Assembly: GCA_015711795.1 (NCBI GenBank)
Contig: JACVJC010000017.1
Span: forward strand, 1 to 51,727
DNA: 51,727 bases
Direction of reading: 5' to 3'
Origin: Candidatus Geothermocultor quzhuomuensis
GTDB lineage: Bacteria > Actinomycetota > Aquicultoria > Geothermocultorales > Geothermocultoraceae
Positions within the stretch are counted from its first letter, which is position 1; each line of letters opens with the position of its first letter. Positions 34,386 through 41,937 of the stretch are shown in pieces. Position numbers and translations under genes: made by a program. The notes under the pieces were generated by a model that saw only the letters and a list, made by a program, of their open reading frames with translations, did not search any database and was not told the origin of the DNA.

Positions 34386-35411
34386 ATGGGAAGCGTAAAA
34401 GATTTAATCGTTTTGAAAAAACCAGTGAAAGATAAAAGCGGGAAGGGTAGATTTTCTTTTTCGGACAGGTATTCTGTTTTTGACTGGGGCGAGATGCCAG
34501 ACCATATACCTAATAAAGGTGCTTCCCTCTGCGTCTTAAGCGCTTATTTTTTTGAAAAACTTGAGGAATTAGGGATTAAGTCACACTATTTGGGATTGGT
34601 GGAAGGTGGTCAGGCAAAGAAATTATTGGACGTAAGAGCCCCCTCGACTTTAATGGAGATAAGCTTGCTTAGAGTGATTGAACCTGAGATTAAAGGAGAT
34701 AGATATGATTACTCGGTTTACGAGGGAGAAAAAGGGAATTTCTTAATTCCTTTAGAGATAATCTATCGCAACTCTTTACCGGAAGGCTCCAGTGTTTTTA
34801 GGCGATTGGAGGAAGGGAGCTTGAAATTGGAAGACATTGGCTTGAAAGAAATGCCTTTACCGGGTAAAGTTTATGAAGAACCTATCTTAGATTTTTCAAC
34901 CAAGCTGGAGTCAAGTGACCGCTACCTTAACCCTAGTGAAGCTAAGGAGATTGCCAGATTGAGCATTGGTGAGATGGAGGAAGTGAAGCAGATAGCCTTG
35001 ACGGTAAGCAAGCTTATAACTGAGGAAGTTAACAAAGTTGGGCTTTTCAACGAAGACGGGAAGATAGAATTGGGCTTTGATGAAAATAGAAACTTTCTCG
35101 TTGTCGATGCTTTAGGCACTTTAGATGAGTGCCGATTTACTTATAGTGGCTTTCCAGTGAGCAAAGAAATTGCTAGGGTTTATTACCGTAAGACACCTTG
35201 GTTTCAAGAGTTAGAAGAAGCCAAAAAGAAAGATAAAATTAAATGGAAGGGACTGGTTAAAAATCCGCCTCCACCCTTGCCCCCAAGATTAAAAGATTTA
35301 ATTTCTGAGCTTTACTGCACTTGCGCTAACGAAATAACCCAAAGAGAATGGTTTAAGAATACCCCACCATTGAAAGAACTAATAGAACAAATCAAACAAA
35401 TTCTTTTATAA
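34386..35411 (+). CDS. purC: SAICAR synthase (phosphoribosylaminoimidazole-succinocarboxamide synthase)
   Basis: Purine biosynthesis enzyme that joins CAIR with aspartate. 341 residues, longer than the common bacterial form (about 240) and of the variant type seen in some archaea and deep bacterial lineages. Key stretches: GKGRFSFSDRYSVFDWGEMP at residues 21-40, YRNSLPEGSSVFRRL near 130, a DRYLNPSEAKEIA stretch near 180, and VVDALGTLDECRF near 245. ATG 34386 follows GGATTTGAGGA; a TTG at 34362 is in frame. It stands alone, divergent from hypF. Its stop is followed by a weak CCTGG/CCAGG hairpin near 35463-35480. Confidence 0.85.
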   Translation: MGSVKDLIVLKKPVKDKSGKGRFSFSDRYSVFDWGEMPDHIPNKGASLCVLSAYFFEKLEELGIKSHYLGLVEGGQAKKLLDVRAPSTLMEISLLRVIEPEIKGDRYDYSVYEGEKGNFLIPLEIIYRNSLPEGSSVFRRLEEGSLKLEDIGLKEMPLPGKVYEEPILDFSTKLESSDRYLNPSEAKEIARLSIGEMEEVKQIALTVSKLITEEVNKVGLFNEDGKIELGFDENRNFLVVDALGTLDECRFTYSGFPVSKEIARVYYRKTPWFQELEEAKKKDKIKWKGLVKNPPPPLPPRLKDLISELYCTCANEITQREWFKNTPPLKELIEQIKQILL

Positions 35412-35551
35412 TAGGGAACCTTCCCGTTCAAGTAACTATTTCTCAGGATTTCACACACCTACCTGGGACTAAAACCAGGGGTTAAAAAATCTTTTAAGGT
35501 CTTTTGTTAAGGCCCTATGGTATCGTAAAGACAAGTTTACCAAAAGTCTAT

Positions 35552-36289
35552 TTAAGTTAGAAGATTAGTACTAACTCTTGAAGGTAATTCTAATCCATGC
35601 CTTTCAAGTAATTCTTGGTCAGTGAAGATTTTTTTAACTGGTCCGTCAGCCACAATTTTCCCACCATCTAAAATAATAGCACGATGGCAAACTTCCCAAG
35701 CAAAATTGATATCGTGAGTGGCAAAAATCTTGGTTTGGGGGAAAGTTTTAAGGATTTCAATTAAGTGGCGTCGACTTCGCGGGTCAAGATTGCTAGTTGG
35801 CTCGTCAAAAGCGAGAATTTCAGAGTTCATTGAGAGAACAGTAGCAATTGCCACTCGTTTTTTTTCACCAAAGCTCAAATGGTGAGCTGACTTGCTGACT
35901 GCTTCAAGCATCCCAACTTCATCTAAAGCTTTTTTGACTCTTTCTCTTACTTCCTCCGTTGGTAAGCCCAAATTTAAAGGGCCAAAAGCAACATCGTCAA
36001 AAACGGTAGCTAAGAAGAGCTGGTCGTCCGGGTCTTGAAAAACTAATCCGACTTTTGAGCGAATTTCTCTTAAATTTTCTTTCGTTATTGGTAATCCTAG
36101 GATTTTTACTTCACCTTCACCATTTAAAATTCCATTTAAGTGAAGGAGTAAAGTTGTCTTGCCCGCTCCATTCGGTCCTACTAAGGCAACTGCTTCTCCT
36201 TTTGAAATTTTGAGGTTAATTTGGGAAAGAGCCTCTGTACCATCTGGGTAAACATATCTTAAATTGCGAATTTCAATTACCTTTTTCAA
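35552..36289 (-). CDS. cbiO: Cobalt/nickel ECF transporter ATPase
   Basis: ABC ATPase (A component) of the nickel/cobalt ECF transporter. 245 residues. Walker A GPNGAGKTT near residue 38, Q-loop region VGLVFQDPDDQLFLAT, signature LSFGEKKRVAIATVL, Walker B LAFDEPTSNLD, and the switch His in FATHDINFAWEV. I chose TTG 36289, 9 bases after GGAGGTG; a longer frame to 36319 starts inside cbiQ. Third gene of cbiM-cbiQ-cbiO. Either CbiO or NikO naming is possible. Confidence 0.92.
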   Translation of the reverse strand: MKKVIEIRNLRYVYPDGTEALSQINLKISKGEAVALVGPNGAGKTTLLLHLNGILNGEGEVKILGLPITKENLREIRSKVGLVFQDPDDQLFLATVFDDVAFGPLNLGLPTEEVRERVKKALDEVGMLEAVSKSAHHLSFGEKKRVAIATVLSMNSEILAFDEPTSNLDPRSRRHLIEILKTFPQTKIFATHDINFAWEVCHRAIILDGGKIVADGPVKKIFTDQELLERHGLELPSRVSTNLLT

Positions 36290-36293
36290 TTCT

Positions 36294-37277
36294 TTAGCAC
36301 CTCCAAAGCTGGATGGCAATGATTGAAGCCAAAAAGATGGTGCTGAAAGCTAAATCTGACCACTTGAGGCTGAGAGGGTCAATCGTTTTAATGGTTTCAT
36401 CAAATCCACGAGCAATCATAGCTTGGTAAATTCGCTCACTCCGCTCATAACTTCGGATAAAGAAACTGCCAATCATTTGACCAATCATCTTTAATTGGTA
36501 GCTTCTGGAATCACCGAAGTTACGGGAATCCTTGGCTCGTTTCATTCTTAAGATCTCATCTTTTATGACTGAAGCAAAACGGTAAATGAAGGAGAGAAGA
36601 GAAATAAAGACTGCCGGTATTTTTAAGTGCTCAAGACCTTTCAGCAAAAGCGAAAACTTAGTACTAGCTGACAGAAGGATGATAACTAAAATCGATAGCC
36701 AGGATTTTATAAGGATATTGAGGAAAATAACTAGTCCTTTTGGGTTAATTGATAAAAAACCTAAGTTATAAGAGCCACTAATTTTGCCCTTTGAAAGGGG
36801 AATAAACAAACCAATAATTAAAATAAAAGGGAGAATAGCTAAAGAACGCTTGATAATAAAAGTAAGGGGAAGGCGGGAAAAAAAAATCAAAGTGAAGATG
36901 AGACAAAAGTAAGCTAGAAACCTAAACCAGTAAAGGTGGGGAGTGAGAACTATTAAGATGACTAAAAAGATGAAAGTGATAAGTTTTACCCGAGGGTCAA
37001 GGGCATGAATAGGGCTTATTAAGTGCGCGTAGCGCTCGAAGGCATAAGTGTGGATATGAGAATGCGCTTCTAAATGTTCGTGCTGGTGCGCTAGGGTTGG
37101 CGGAACTGTAACATCGTGCTTATGAGGGTGAGTATGAGTTTCTTCTGGGTGAAAGTGAGGGTGAACATGAACTATTCCATTATGCTCATGTTTATGAAGG
37201 TGAATCTCCTTTTCATGTTTGTGAAGGTGAGTGTGTCCTCCTTTTTCTATTCCCTTTTTAGTTCTTTTCTTTACCAT
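36294..37277 (-). CDS. cbiQ: Cobalt/nickel ECF transporter T component with a His-rich N-terminal tail
   Basis: CbiQ/NikQ-type transmembrane (T) component, 327 residues. The core (from about 85) is typical: HALDPRVKLITFIFLVILI, several membrane helices, and coupling-helix motifs SRNFGDSRSYQ and MIARGFDE. Before it is an unusual tail of about 80 residues with roughly 22 histidines in HxH pairs (for example EIHLHKHEHNGIVHVHPHFH), as in metal-binding loops of nickel chaperones and ZIP proteins. Such a tail would bind Ni or Co at the cytoplasmic face and could buffer or deliver metal. Sits between cbiM and cbiO. Confidence 0.9.
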   Translation of the reverse strand: MVKKRTKKGIEKGGHTHLHKHEKEIHLHKHEHNGIVHVHPHFHPEETHTHPHKHDVTVPPTLAHQHEHLEAHSHIHTYAFERYAHLISPIHALDPRVKLITFIFLVILIVLTPHLYWFRFLAYFCLIFTLIFFSRLPLTFIIKRSLAILPFILIIGLFIPLSKGKISGSYNLGFLSINPKGLVIFLNILIKSWLSILVIILLSASTKFSLLLKGLEHLKIPAVFISLLSFIYRFASVIKDEILRMKRAKDSRNFGDSRSYQLKMIGQMIGSFFIRSYERSERIYQAMIARGFDETIKTIDPLSLKWSDLAFSTIFLASIIAIQLWRC

Positions 37278-37324
37278 TGAAGCTCGCCTCTCTGACTAAG
37301 AGTAACCCTCTTAACTATAAATTT

Positions 37325-38248
37325 TTAAGCCTTCTTTTTCTTAATCGCTAAGGTTAGCCCATAAATTAAAATTATGGTGACGAGTGTTCCAATTACACCA
37401 GCTAAAGCGGTTGCCATTTGCTCATTTTCTAATTTGGGGAAGGCATAGTCGGGGATAGGTGATTTTACCAAGTGCCTTCCTTCGCCCAGCTTTAAAAAAC
37501 CAAGGTTAATTGCGACTCTTTCTAAGCCATCAGGCAAGGTAGAAGCAAAGGGTGAGAGAATTCCAGCGAGGAAAAGAGAGATTAAAAGACCAGCGACTAA
37601 AATTTTGTAATCAGGTTTGGGGGCAATTTTAAATAGGTCAGGTCGAACTTTGAGGATAAGCTGGGCAACAGTGAGGGTAATTAAACCTTCACCCAAGCCA
37701 ATTAAAGTGTGCCAGCTTGCCATGGCTGGCAAAACTAAACTGACAGGGGCTATTCCTGAAGTAGCTAGTTCGAGGGTACAAGCAATAGCGCTAATCAAAA
37801 CAGAAAACCAAGAGGCAACAAAGGTTGCGATACTTAAACTAATTCGACTGGGCAGGAGATTTTTAAGGCTGGTATAAATCCAGTAAGCAGAGAAGGGAGC
37901 AAGAATAGCCATGTTTAAAATGTTGGCACCCAAAGCAGTAACCCCTCCATCAGCAAAAAGAAGACTTTGGATAATCAAGATAGTGGTCATTAAAAGAGAA
38001 GCAGCCCAGGGTCCAAGAAAAATTGCTGCTAGAGCAGCTCCAACAAAATGACCTGAAGTACCACCGGCGACTGGAAAATTAAGCATTTGAGCAGCGAAGA
38101 TAAAAGCTGCCATCACCCCCATTAAGGGAATTTGCTTTTCACCTAGTTCTTTTTGGGCTTTCTTGGCAGCATAACCAATGGTTGTTATTGAAACTAGCCC
38201 CGTTGAGACCCAAGTTTTAGCGTCTAAAAAGCCATCTGGAATATGCAT
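37325..38248 (-). CDS. cbiM: Cobalt/nickel ECF transporter CbiM-CbiN fusion
   Basis: Substrate-specific subunit of the cobalt/nickel ECF transporter. 307 residues. The protein begins MHIPDGFLDAKTW: the N-terminal Met-His is part of the metal site, so ATG 38248 (AAGGAGG ahead) must be the start. Residues 1-210 are CbiM/NikM (NFPVAGGTSGHFVGAALAAI, FADGGVTALGANILNMA). The C-terminal 90 residues contain two membrane segments with a periplasmic loop (GILSPFASTLPDGLERVA) as in CbiN/NikN, so M and N are fused. It would supply cobalt for corrinoids or nickel for CODH/ACS and hydrogenase. No cobalamin riboswitch was recognised upstream. Confidence 0.92.
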   Translation of the reverse strand: MHIPDGFLDAKTWVSTGLVSITTIGYAAKKAQKELGEKQIPLMGVMAAFIFAAQMLNFPVAGGTSGHFVGAALAAIFLGPWAASLLMTTILIIQSLLFADGGVTALGANILNMAILAPFSAYWIYTSLKNLLPSRISLSIATFVASWFSVLISAIACTLELATSGIAPVSLVLPAMASWHTLIGLGEGLITLTVAQLILKVRPDLFKIAPKPDYKILVAGLLISLFLAGILSPFASTLPDGLERVAINLGFLKLGEGRHLVKSPIPDYAFPKLENEQMATALAGVIGTLVTIILIYGLTLAIKKKKA

Positions 38249-38384
38249 TTTGAAATCCTCCTTCCTCAATGCGTCACTTGTCTAATTGGTTTGGGCTTTA
38301 TTACAAGCCACAAGTCACGAAAATATAATATCCTTCAGGATTTCATCGGGCGCTAGGACGCTCGCTAGAGAAATATTAATTAAA

Positions 38385-38642
38385 TTACAATGGGGTGATA
38401 GTTACTTCTGATTCTCCTTCACTTGAGAGCCGATTGACTTCACTCAAAGCTTTCTCTAAGGCTTCTAAGCCTTCAAAAATCTTATCTCGAGCTATGCCAA
38501 ATTGGTGTGAAAGCTTTTCCGTTTTGTCGTGGTGAAGAAGGCTTTTCCATTGCTCAACACTTTTTTCCATGAGCTTTCCTTGTTCAATTAGCTGGTAAAT
38601 AGCTAATTTAAACTGAGTGTAGTTTACTCCTTCTTGACACAT
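38385..38642 (-). CDS. Small protein of unknown function
   Basis: 85 residues from ATG 38642 (GGAAGGGGGG ahead): MCQEGVNYTQFKLAIYQLIE, mostly helical, with histidines (LLHHDKTEKLSHQFG) and an acidic C-terminus. It has one cysteine at position 2 and no membrane segment; family unknown. It lies between the metal transporter operon and a short leader-like RNA with its own strong promoter (38683-38777), suggesting regulated expression. Similar in style to the small helical protein at 31302. Confidence 0.55.
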   Translation of the reverse strand: MCQEGVNYTQFKLAIYQLIEQGKLMEKSVEQWKSLLHHDKTEKLSHQFGIARDKIFEGLEALEKALSEVNRLSSEGESEVTITPL

Positions 38643-38682
38643 CTTTATCCCCCCTTCCATTGTGAAAAATATTTTAACAAAT

Positions 38683-38730
38683 AAAAAAACCACGGCTTCA
38701 AGCCTTCGGGCTTGTTAATAACCTCCGTGG
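38683..38730 (-). terminator. Intrinsic terminator in a short leader (possible riboregulator)
   Basis: On the minus strand, CCACGG pairs with CCGTGG (38690-38730), enclosing an asymmetric internal loop (10 against 3 bases) and an inner stem CAAGCC-CGAA-GGCTTG, followed by seven T residues (38689-38683). It lies only about 15-20 bases after the predicted transcription start, and ahead of the gene at 38642, so most transcripts would be about 60 bases long unless read-through occurs. It could be a leader attenuator, a riboswitch-like switch or a small RNA. I do not recognise a known riboswitch class. Confidence 0.6.
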
Positions 38731-38749
38731 CTATTATCTACTGTAATAA

Positions 38750-38777
38750 ATTATAGCCTATCTCCAAGGTTTGTCAA
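38750..38777 (-). promoter_or_regulatory. Strong sigma-70-type promoter on the minus strand
   Basis: TTGACA (38777-38772), 16 bases, TATAAT (38755-38750) on the minus strand: both consensus hexamers are perfect. It points to the terminator hairpin at 38683-38730 and the small gene at 38642. Confidence 0.75.
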
Positions 38778-38911
38778 CTTTCCAATCAAAAATAGGTAAC
38801 AGAGAGTATTATCGGCACTGAAGAGCTGAAGGCAGGTAGAGCTGAAGAGTGATTGTCTTCTTTGGAAGGAGGTTATATAATTATGTCCATTAAAGTTTTA
38901 AGGAGGCGGTG

Positions 38912-39370
38912 ATGTCTTTTACCAAGATGTGTCATGGTTGTGGTGGTGTGATACCAGATGAATCTTCTTGCTGTCCAAATTGTGGGGCGATTGTAAGAGA
39001 AATAGAAACTACATTTGTTCGGGAAAGTTATCAAAAAGTGACACCAATTCTCCCTTCAAAAAGAGAATCATCCTTCTTGAAGCAGCCGTCTCTTGTTGTT
39101 ATCGAAGGTGCAGATAAGTCAAAGGAATTTTCCCTAACTTCTGACCAAACCCGAATCGGTCGGGATAAGGAAGGTAACGATATTGTCCTCCAAGATACCA
39201 ATGTCTCTCGTCATCATGCTGTTATTTCTTTTGAAAACCACCAGTATACTTTGGAAGATTTGCAAAGCACAAATGGGACAAAAGTTAATGGCAAGACTAT
39301 TACTAAGCACATTCTCACCGATGGTGACATTATCCAGCTTGGAGATACTTTTTTAGCCTTTTACCTCTAA
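38912..39370 (+). CDS. Zinc-ribbon and FHA-domain protein
   Basis: 152-residue protein. Residues 1-30 form a zinc ribbon (CHGCGGVIPDESSCCPNCGA). After a linker, residues 65-150 are an FHA domain, a phosphothreonine-binding module, with the core motifs TRIGRDKEGNDIVL, VSRHHAVISFE and LQSTNGTKVNGK. The FHA domain points to a serine/threonine kinase system, but no such kinase is in the window. ATG 38912 lies 5 bases after AGGAGG; GTG 38909 is in frame. Cytoplasmic. Confidence 0.88.
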   Translation: MSFTKMCHGCGGVIPDESSCCPNCGAIVREIETTFVRESYQKVTPILPSKRESSFLKQPSLVVIEGADKSKEFSLTSDQTRIGRDKEGNDIVLQDTNVSRHHAVISFENHQYTLEDLQSTNGTKVNGKTITKHILTDGDIIQLGDTFLAFYL

Positions 39371-39492
39371 AGCTGTGACTTGCATCTCGTTACTTAGGGC
39401 TTACAATAATTAGTGTTTAAATCACTAGTTTTAAGTTCCTTATCTCCATATCCTTAGGGCTAAGTCTTGTTTGCTTCTCAGGGCTTTGTAGT

Positions 39493-40248
39493 ATGGTTTC
39501 AAAGAACAGGGAATTAAAATTGGAAAACGGAAGAACCAGAAATAGTAAGAAAATTGGGGAAATGTTTTCGAGAATTTCTCCGCGCTATGACTTTTTGAAT
39601 CGAATTTTGAGTTTTGGCTTGGATAAAAGTTGGCGGAGAAAAGCTGTTCGAATAGGCATGAGAGAAAAATGCCAAAAAGTTTTAGATGTCTGTGCAGGAA
39701 CTGGAGAAATGACAATTGAAATTTCAAAAGGCAGAGGAAACTCAATCCAAGTTTATGCGCTTGACCTTTCTTTAGAGGCTCTCAAGATCGCTAAGGAAAA
39801 AGTTAGGAAAATAGGGATAGAGAGAGATGTTTTTGTCCTCCAGGCTGAAGCCGAAAAACTTCCTTTTCGAGATAGCGAGTTTGATTTAATTACCATTGCC
39901 TTTGGCCTTCGAAACGTTAAGAATATGGAAAATGCTTTAAAGGAATTTTATCGAGCAACTAAGCCTGGGGGATGTTTTGTTTGCTTGGAATTTAGCCACC
40001 CTCCCAATCCCTTTTTTAAGCGTCTTTACTTTTTCTATCTTTTAAAAATAGTCCCCTTAATTGCTCAACTTTTTGGCTCTGAAGCATCTGCTTATCAATA
40101 TCTTGGAAATACCATTAAGAATTTTCCTAATCAAAATGAGCTCCAAAAGATAATTGAATCAGCCAATTGGGATAACATTTCTTGCCAGAACCTCACTGGT
40201 GGCATCGTCGCTATTCACCAGGGAGAAAAGCCCACATCAAATAGGTAA
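39493..40248 (+). CDS. UbiE/MenG-type quinone methyltransferase
   Basis: SAM-dependent methyltransferase of the demethylmenaquinone/2-polyprenyl-6-methoxyphenol methylase (UbiE/MenG) family. 251 residues. N-terminal MFSRISPRYDFLNRILSFGL is the family signature; SAM-binding LDVCAGTGEMTIEI near 68; then LPFRDSEFDLITIAFGLRNV, CLEFSHPPNPFF, and YQYLGNTIKNFPNQ near 200. Its presence suggests a menaquinone-like quinone, unusual for a purely soluble acetogen, unless it methylates something else. ATG 39493 has no good ribosome-binding site, so the true start may be a few codons later. Confidence 0.82.
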   Translation: MVSKNRELKLENGRTRNSKKIGEMFSRISPRYDFLNRILSFGLDKSWRRKAVRIGMREKCQKVLDVCAGTGEMTIEISKGRGNSIQVYALDLSLEALKIAKEKVRKIGIERDVFVLQAEAEKLPFRDSEFDLITIAFGLRNVKNMENALKEFYRATKPGGCFVCLEFSHPPNPFFKRLYFFYLLKIVPLIAQLFGSEASAYQYLGNTIKNFPNQNELQKIIESANWDNISCQNLTGGIVAIHQGEKPTSNR

Positions 40249-40278
40249 AAAATTTTTAAAAATTTTTTTGAAAAATAT

Positions 40279-40321
40279 TTGACAAGCCACTATCTATTGA
40301 TATATTACTATATGGTAATAT
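40279..40321 (+). promoter_or_regulatory. Promoter and overlapping ArsR operator of arsR2
   Basis: TTGACA (40279-40284), 16 bases, TATATT (40301-40306). A perfect dyad, ATATTAC-TATATG-GTAATAT (40302-40321), overlaps the -10 and the start point, as expected for an ArsR/SmtB operator (imperfect AT-rich 12-2-12-type). This fits auto-repression by the gene at 40349. Confidence 0.7.
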
Positions 40322-40348
40322 TTCTATAAATATTTCGAGGTTGGAGCG

Positions 40349-40684
40349 ATGCGCAACTCAAACGTTAAAAATTTGGTCAATTTCTTCCATGCTCTTTCTA
40401 ACCCTACCAGGCAAAAAATCCTCCTTTTGCTAGAAAAACAGGACAGGTGCGTCAGTGAACTTGTCAATCATTTCAACTTATCCCAACCAACTATTTCAAA
40501 GCATCTTCTTGTTCTCAAGCATGCCGGCCTCGTTACCGATAAGCGCCAAGGTCAACTCGTTTTCTATTCACTAAATGAAGAATGGATGAGAAAGTGCTGT
40601 TCCGCTTATTTAAGCAAGTTTGAATGTTGTTGTAATATAACTAATCCGGAAAAAACAAAGGGCACGATAAAGAAAACAAAATAG
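40349..40684 (+). CDS. ArsR/SmtB-family metalloregulator with C-terminal cysteine cluster
   Basis: 111 residues. Winged helix: FHALSNPTRQKILLLLEKQD, CVSELVNHFNLSQPTISKHL, HAGLVTDKRQGQLVFYSL. A Cys in RCVSELV plus a cysteine-rich C-terminus (KCCSAYLSKFECCCN) make it likely to sense a thiophilic metal such as Cd, Pb, Hg or As(III). It has its own promoter with overlapping dyad. The only partner is a 16-codon reading frame 13 bases downstream, then a 19-bp hairpin. Confidence 0.88.
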   Translation: MRNSNVKNLVNFFHALSNPTRQKILLLLEKQDRCVSELVNHFNLSQPTISKHLLVLKHAGLVTDKRQGQLVFYSLNEEWMRKCCSAYLSKFECCCNITNPEKTKGTIKKTK

Positions 40685-40697
40685 GGAGGTGAAAAAG

Positions 40698-40748
40698 ATG
40701 AAAAAATTTATGGTTCCCCGAGTTGCTCACTGCACCGAAGGGTGCTGA
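40698..40748 (+). CDS. 16-codon cysteine-containing microORF behind arsR2
   Basis: ATG 40698 sits 8 bases after GGGAGGTG, an excellent ribosome-binding site. The peptide MKKFMVPRVAHCTEGC has His-Cys-x3-Cys and stops at TGA (40746-40748). If the UGA were read as Sec, one Arg codon and TAA would follow, giving a CUR end. Just behind is a 19-bp hairpin. It may be a metal-binding peptide co-expressed with the metal sensor, a leader peptide, or chance. No homologue is known to me. Confidence 0.35.
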   Translation: MKKFMVPRVAHCTEGC

Positions 40749-40759
40749 CGATAACGCTA

Positions 40760-40800
40760 AAGACAACACCCCTGGCTCTCTGAGCCAGGGGTGTTGTCTT
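40760..40800. terminator. 19-bp perfect hairpin between arsR2 and pilT
   Basis: Bases 40760-40778 pair perfectly with 40782-40800 around TCT (core ACACCCCTGGCTC). It lies between convergent transcripts and is well placed as a bidirectional terminator, although T-runs are weak on both sides (TTGTCTTCTAATTCC on plus). Confidence 0.7.
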
Positions 40801-40838
40801 CTAATTCCTTTGACCCAAATACACCAAAAGAGCACCCA

Positions 40839-41909
40839 TTAGAAAATTATTCCAATTTGCTTTAGGCGGAGCAAAAAGTCTTGAGGATTAGCTGCCATCA
40901 TTTGTGCATCTTCAAGTGTAATTTTTTGCTCTTGAATCAAACGAACTAGACTTTGTTCAAATGTCTGCATCCCATAGTATTCTCCTTGTTCAATAGCATC
41001 TTTAATCTTATAAGTTTCTTCAGGTTTAAGAATAAACTCTCTAATTGTAGCTGTTACAACCATAGCTTCAACAGCTGGTACTCGGCCACCACCAATTTTA
41101 GGAAGTAAGCGAAGGGAAATAACTCCTTTCAGAGAAGCAGCGAGCATTATTCTTATTTGCCTTTGTTGATGAGGTGGGAAGAAATCAATTATTCGATTAA
41201 CTGTTTCTGTAACATCAATTGTATGAAGGGTGCTCAAAACAAGATTGCCCATCTCAGCAGCGCTTAAAGCGGCTCTCACAGTTTCATGGTCTCTCATCTC
41301 GCCAATTAAGATTACATCGGGGTCTTGTCGAACAACATGCCGAAGAGCATCAGCATAAGTTTCAGTATCAATCCCTAACTCTCGCTGACTAATAATACTC
41401 ATTTCATCCTTAAATAAAATCTCTATGGGGTCTTCAATGGTAACAATATGGCATCGGCGAGTTCGATTGATATGGTCAATCATAGCTGCTAAGGTAGTGG
41501 TTTTACCGCTCCCAGCGGTACCTGTAACTAAAACTAGTCCCCTTGGTTCTTCAGCTAAATTTTTGACTACTGGGGGTAAGTTTAAACCTGCAAAGTCTGG
41601 TCTTTTTGTTGGCACATGCCTTAGGGACGCAGCTATGCTTCCTCTCTGAAGATAAAAATTAACCCTAAACCGACCTACCCCTGACAAGCTGTATGCAAAG
41701 TCAACTTCCCCCTTTTTTTCAAATCTTTCTTTAAACTTCTCACTCATTAGGGGTAAAAGCAATCTTTTAACCTCTTCTTCAGTTAAAGGGGGGAAATCGG
41801 TACTTATTAACTCGCCATGAATACGGAAGTAAGGAGGGCTTCCCACTTTTATGTGAAGGTCAGAAGCTCCTTTTTGAACCATCGTTATTAAAAGTTCTGT
41901 TAACTCCAT
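40839..41909 (-). CDS. pilT: Type IV pilus retraction ATPase PilT
   Basis: Hexameric ATPase that retracts type IV pili (twitching). 356 residues, normal. KGASDLHIKVGSPPYFRIHG at the N-terminus, Walker A GTAGSGKTTTLAA near residue 135, Asp box IEDPIEILF, Walker B DPDVILIGEMRD, His box STLHTID, and AIRNLIRE-like region replaced by MQTFEQSLVRLIQEQ near the C-terminus. No other pilus gene is in the window, so its targets lie elsewhere. Confidence 0.93.
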   Translation of the reverse strand: MELTELLITMVQKGASDLHIKVGSPPYFRIHGELISTDFPPLTEEEVKRLLLPLMSEKFKERFEKKGEVDFAYSLSGVGRFRVNFYLQRGSIAASLRHVPTKRPDFAGLNLPPVVKNLAEEPRGLVLVTGTAGSGKTTTLAAMIDHINRTRRCHIVTIEDPIEILFKDEMSIISQRELGIDTETYADALRHVVRQDPDVILIGEMRDHETVRAALSAAEMGNLVLSTLHTIDVTETVNRIIDFFPPHQQRQIRIMLAASLKGVISLRLLPKIGGGRVPAVEAMVVTATIREFILKPEETYKIKDAIEQGEYYGMQTFEQSLVRLIQEQKITLEDAQMMAANPQDFLLRLKQIGIIF

Positions 41910-41937
41910 TTTTGTCTCCTTAAGAATGGTGAATTTT

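Noticed and set aside
38249-38384. Cobalamin or nickel-cobalt riboswitch ahead of cbiM
   Set aside because: The 136-base gap is too short for the cobalamin class, and I found no conserved core.
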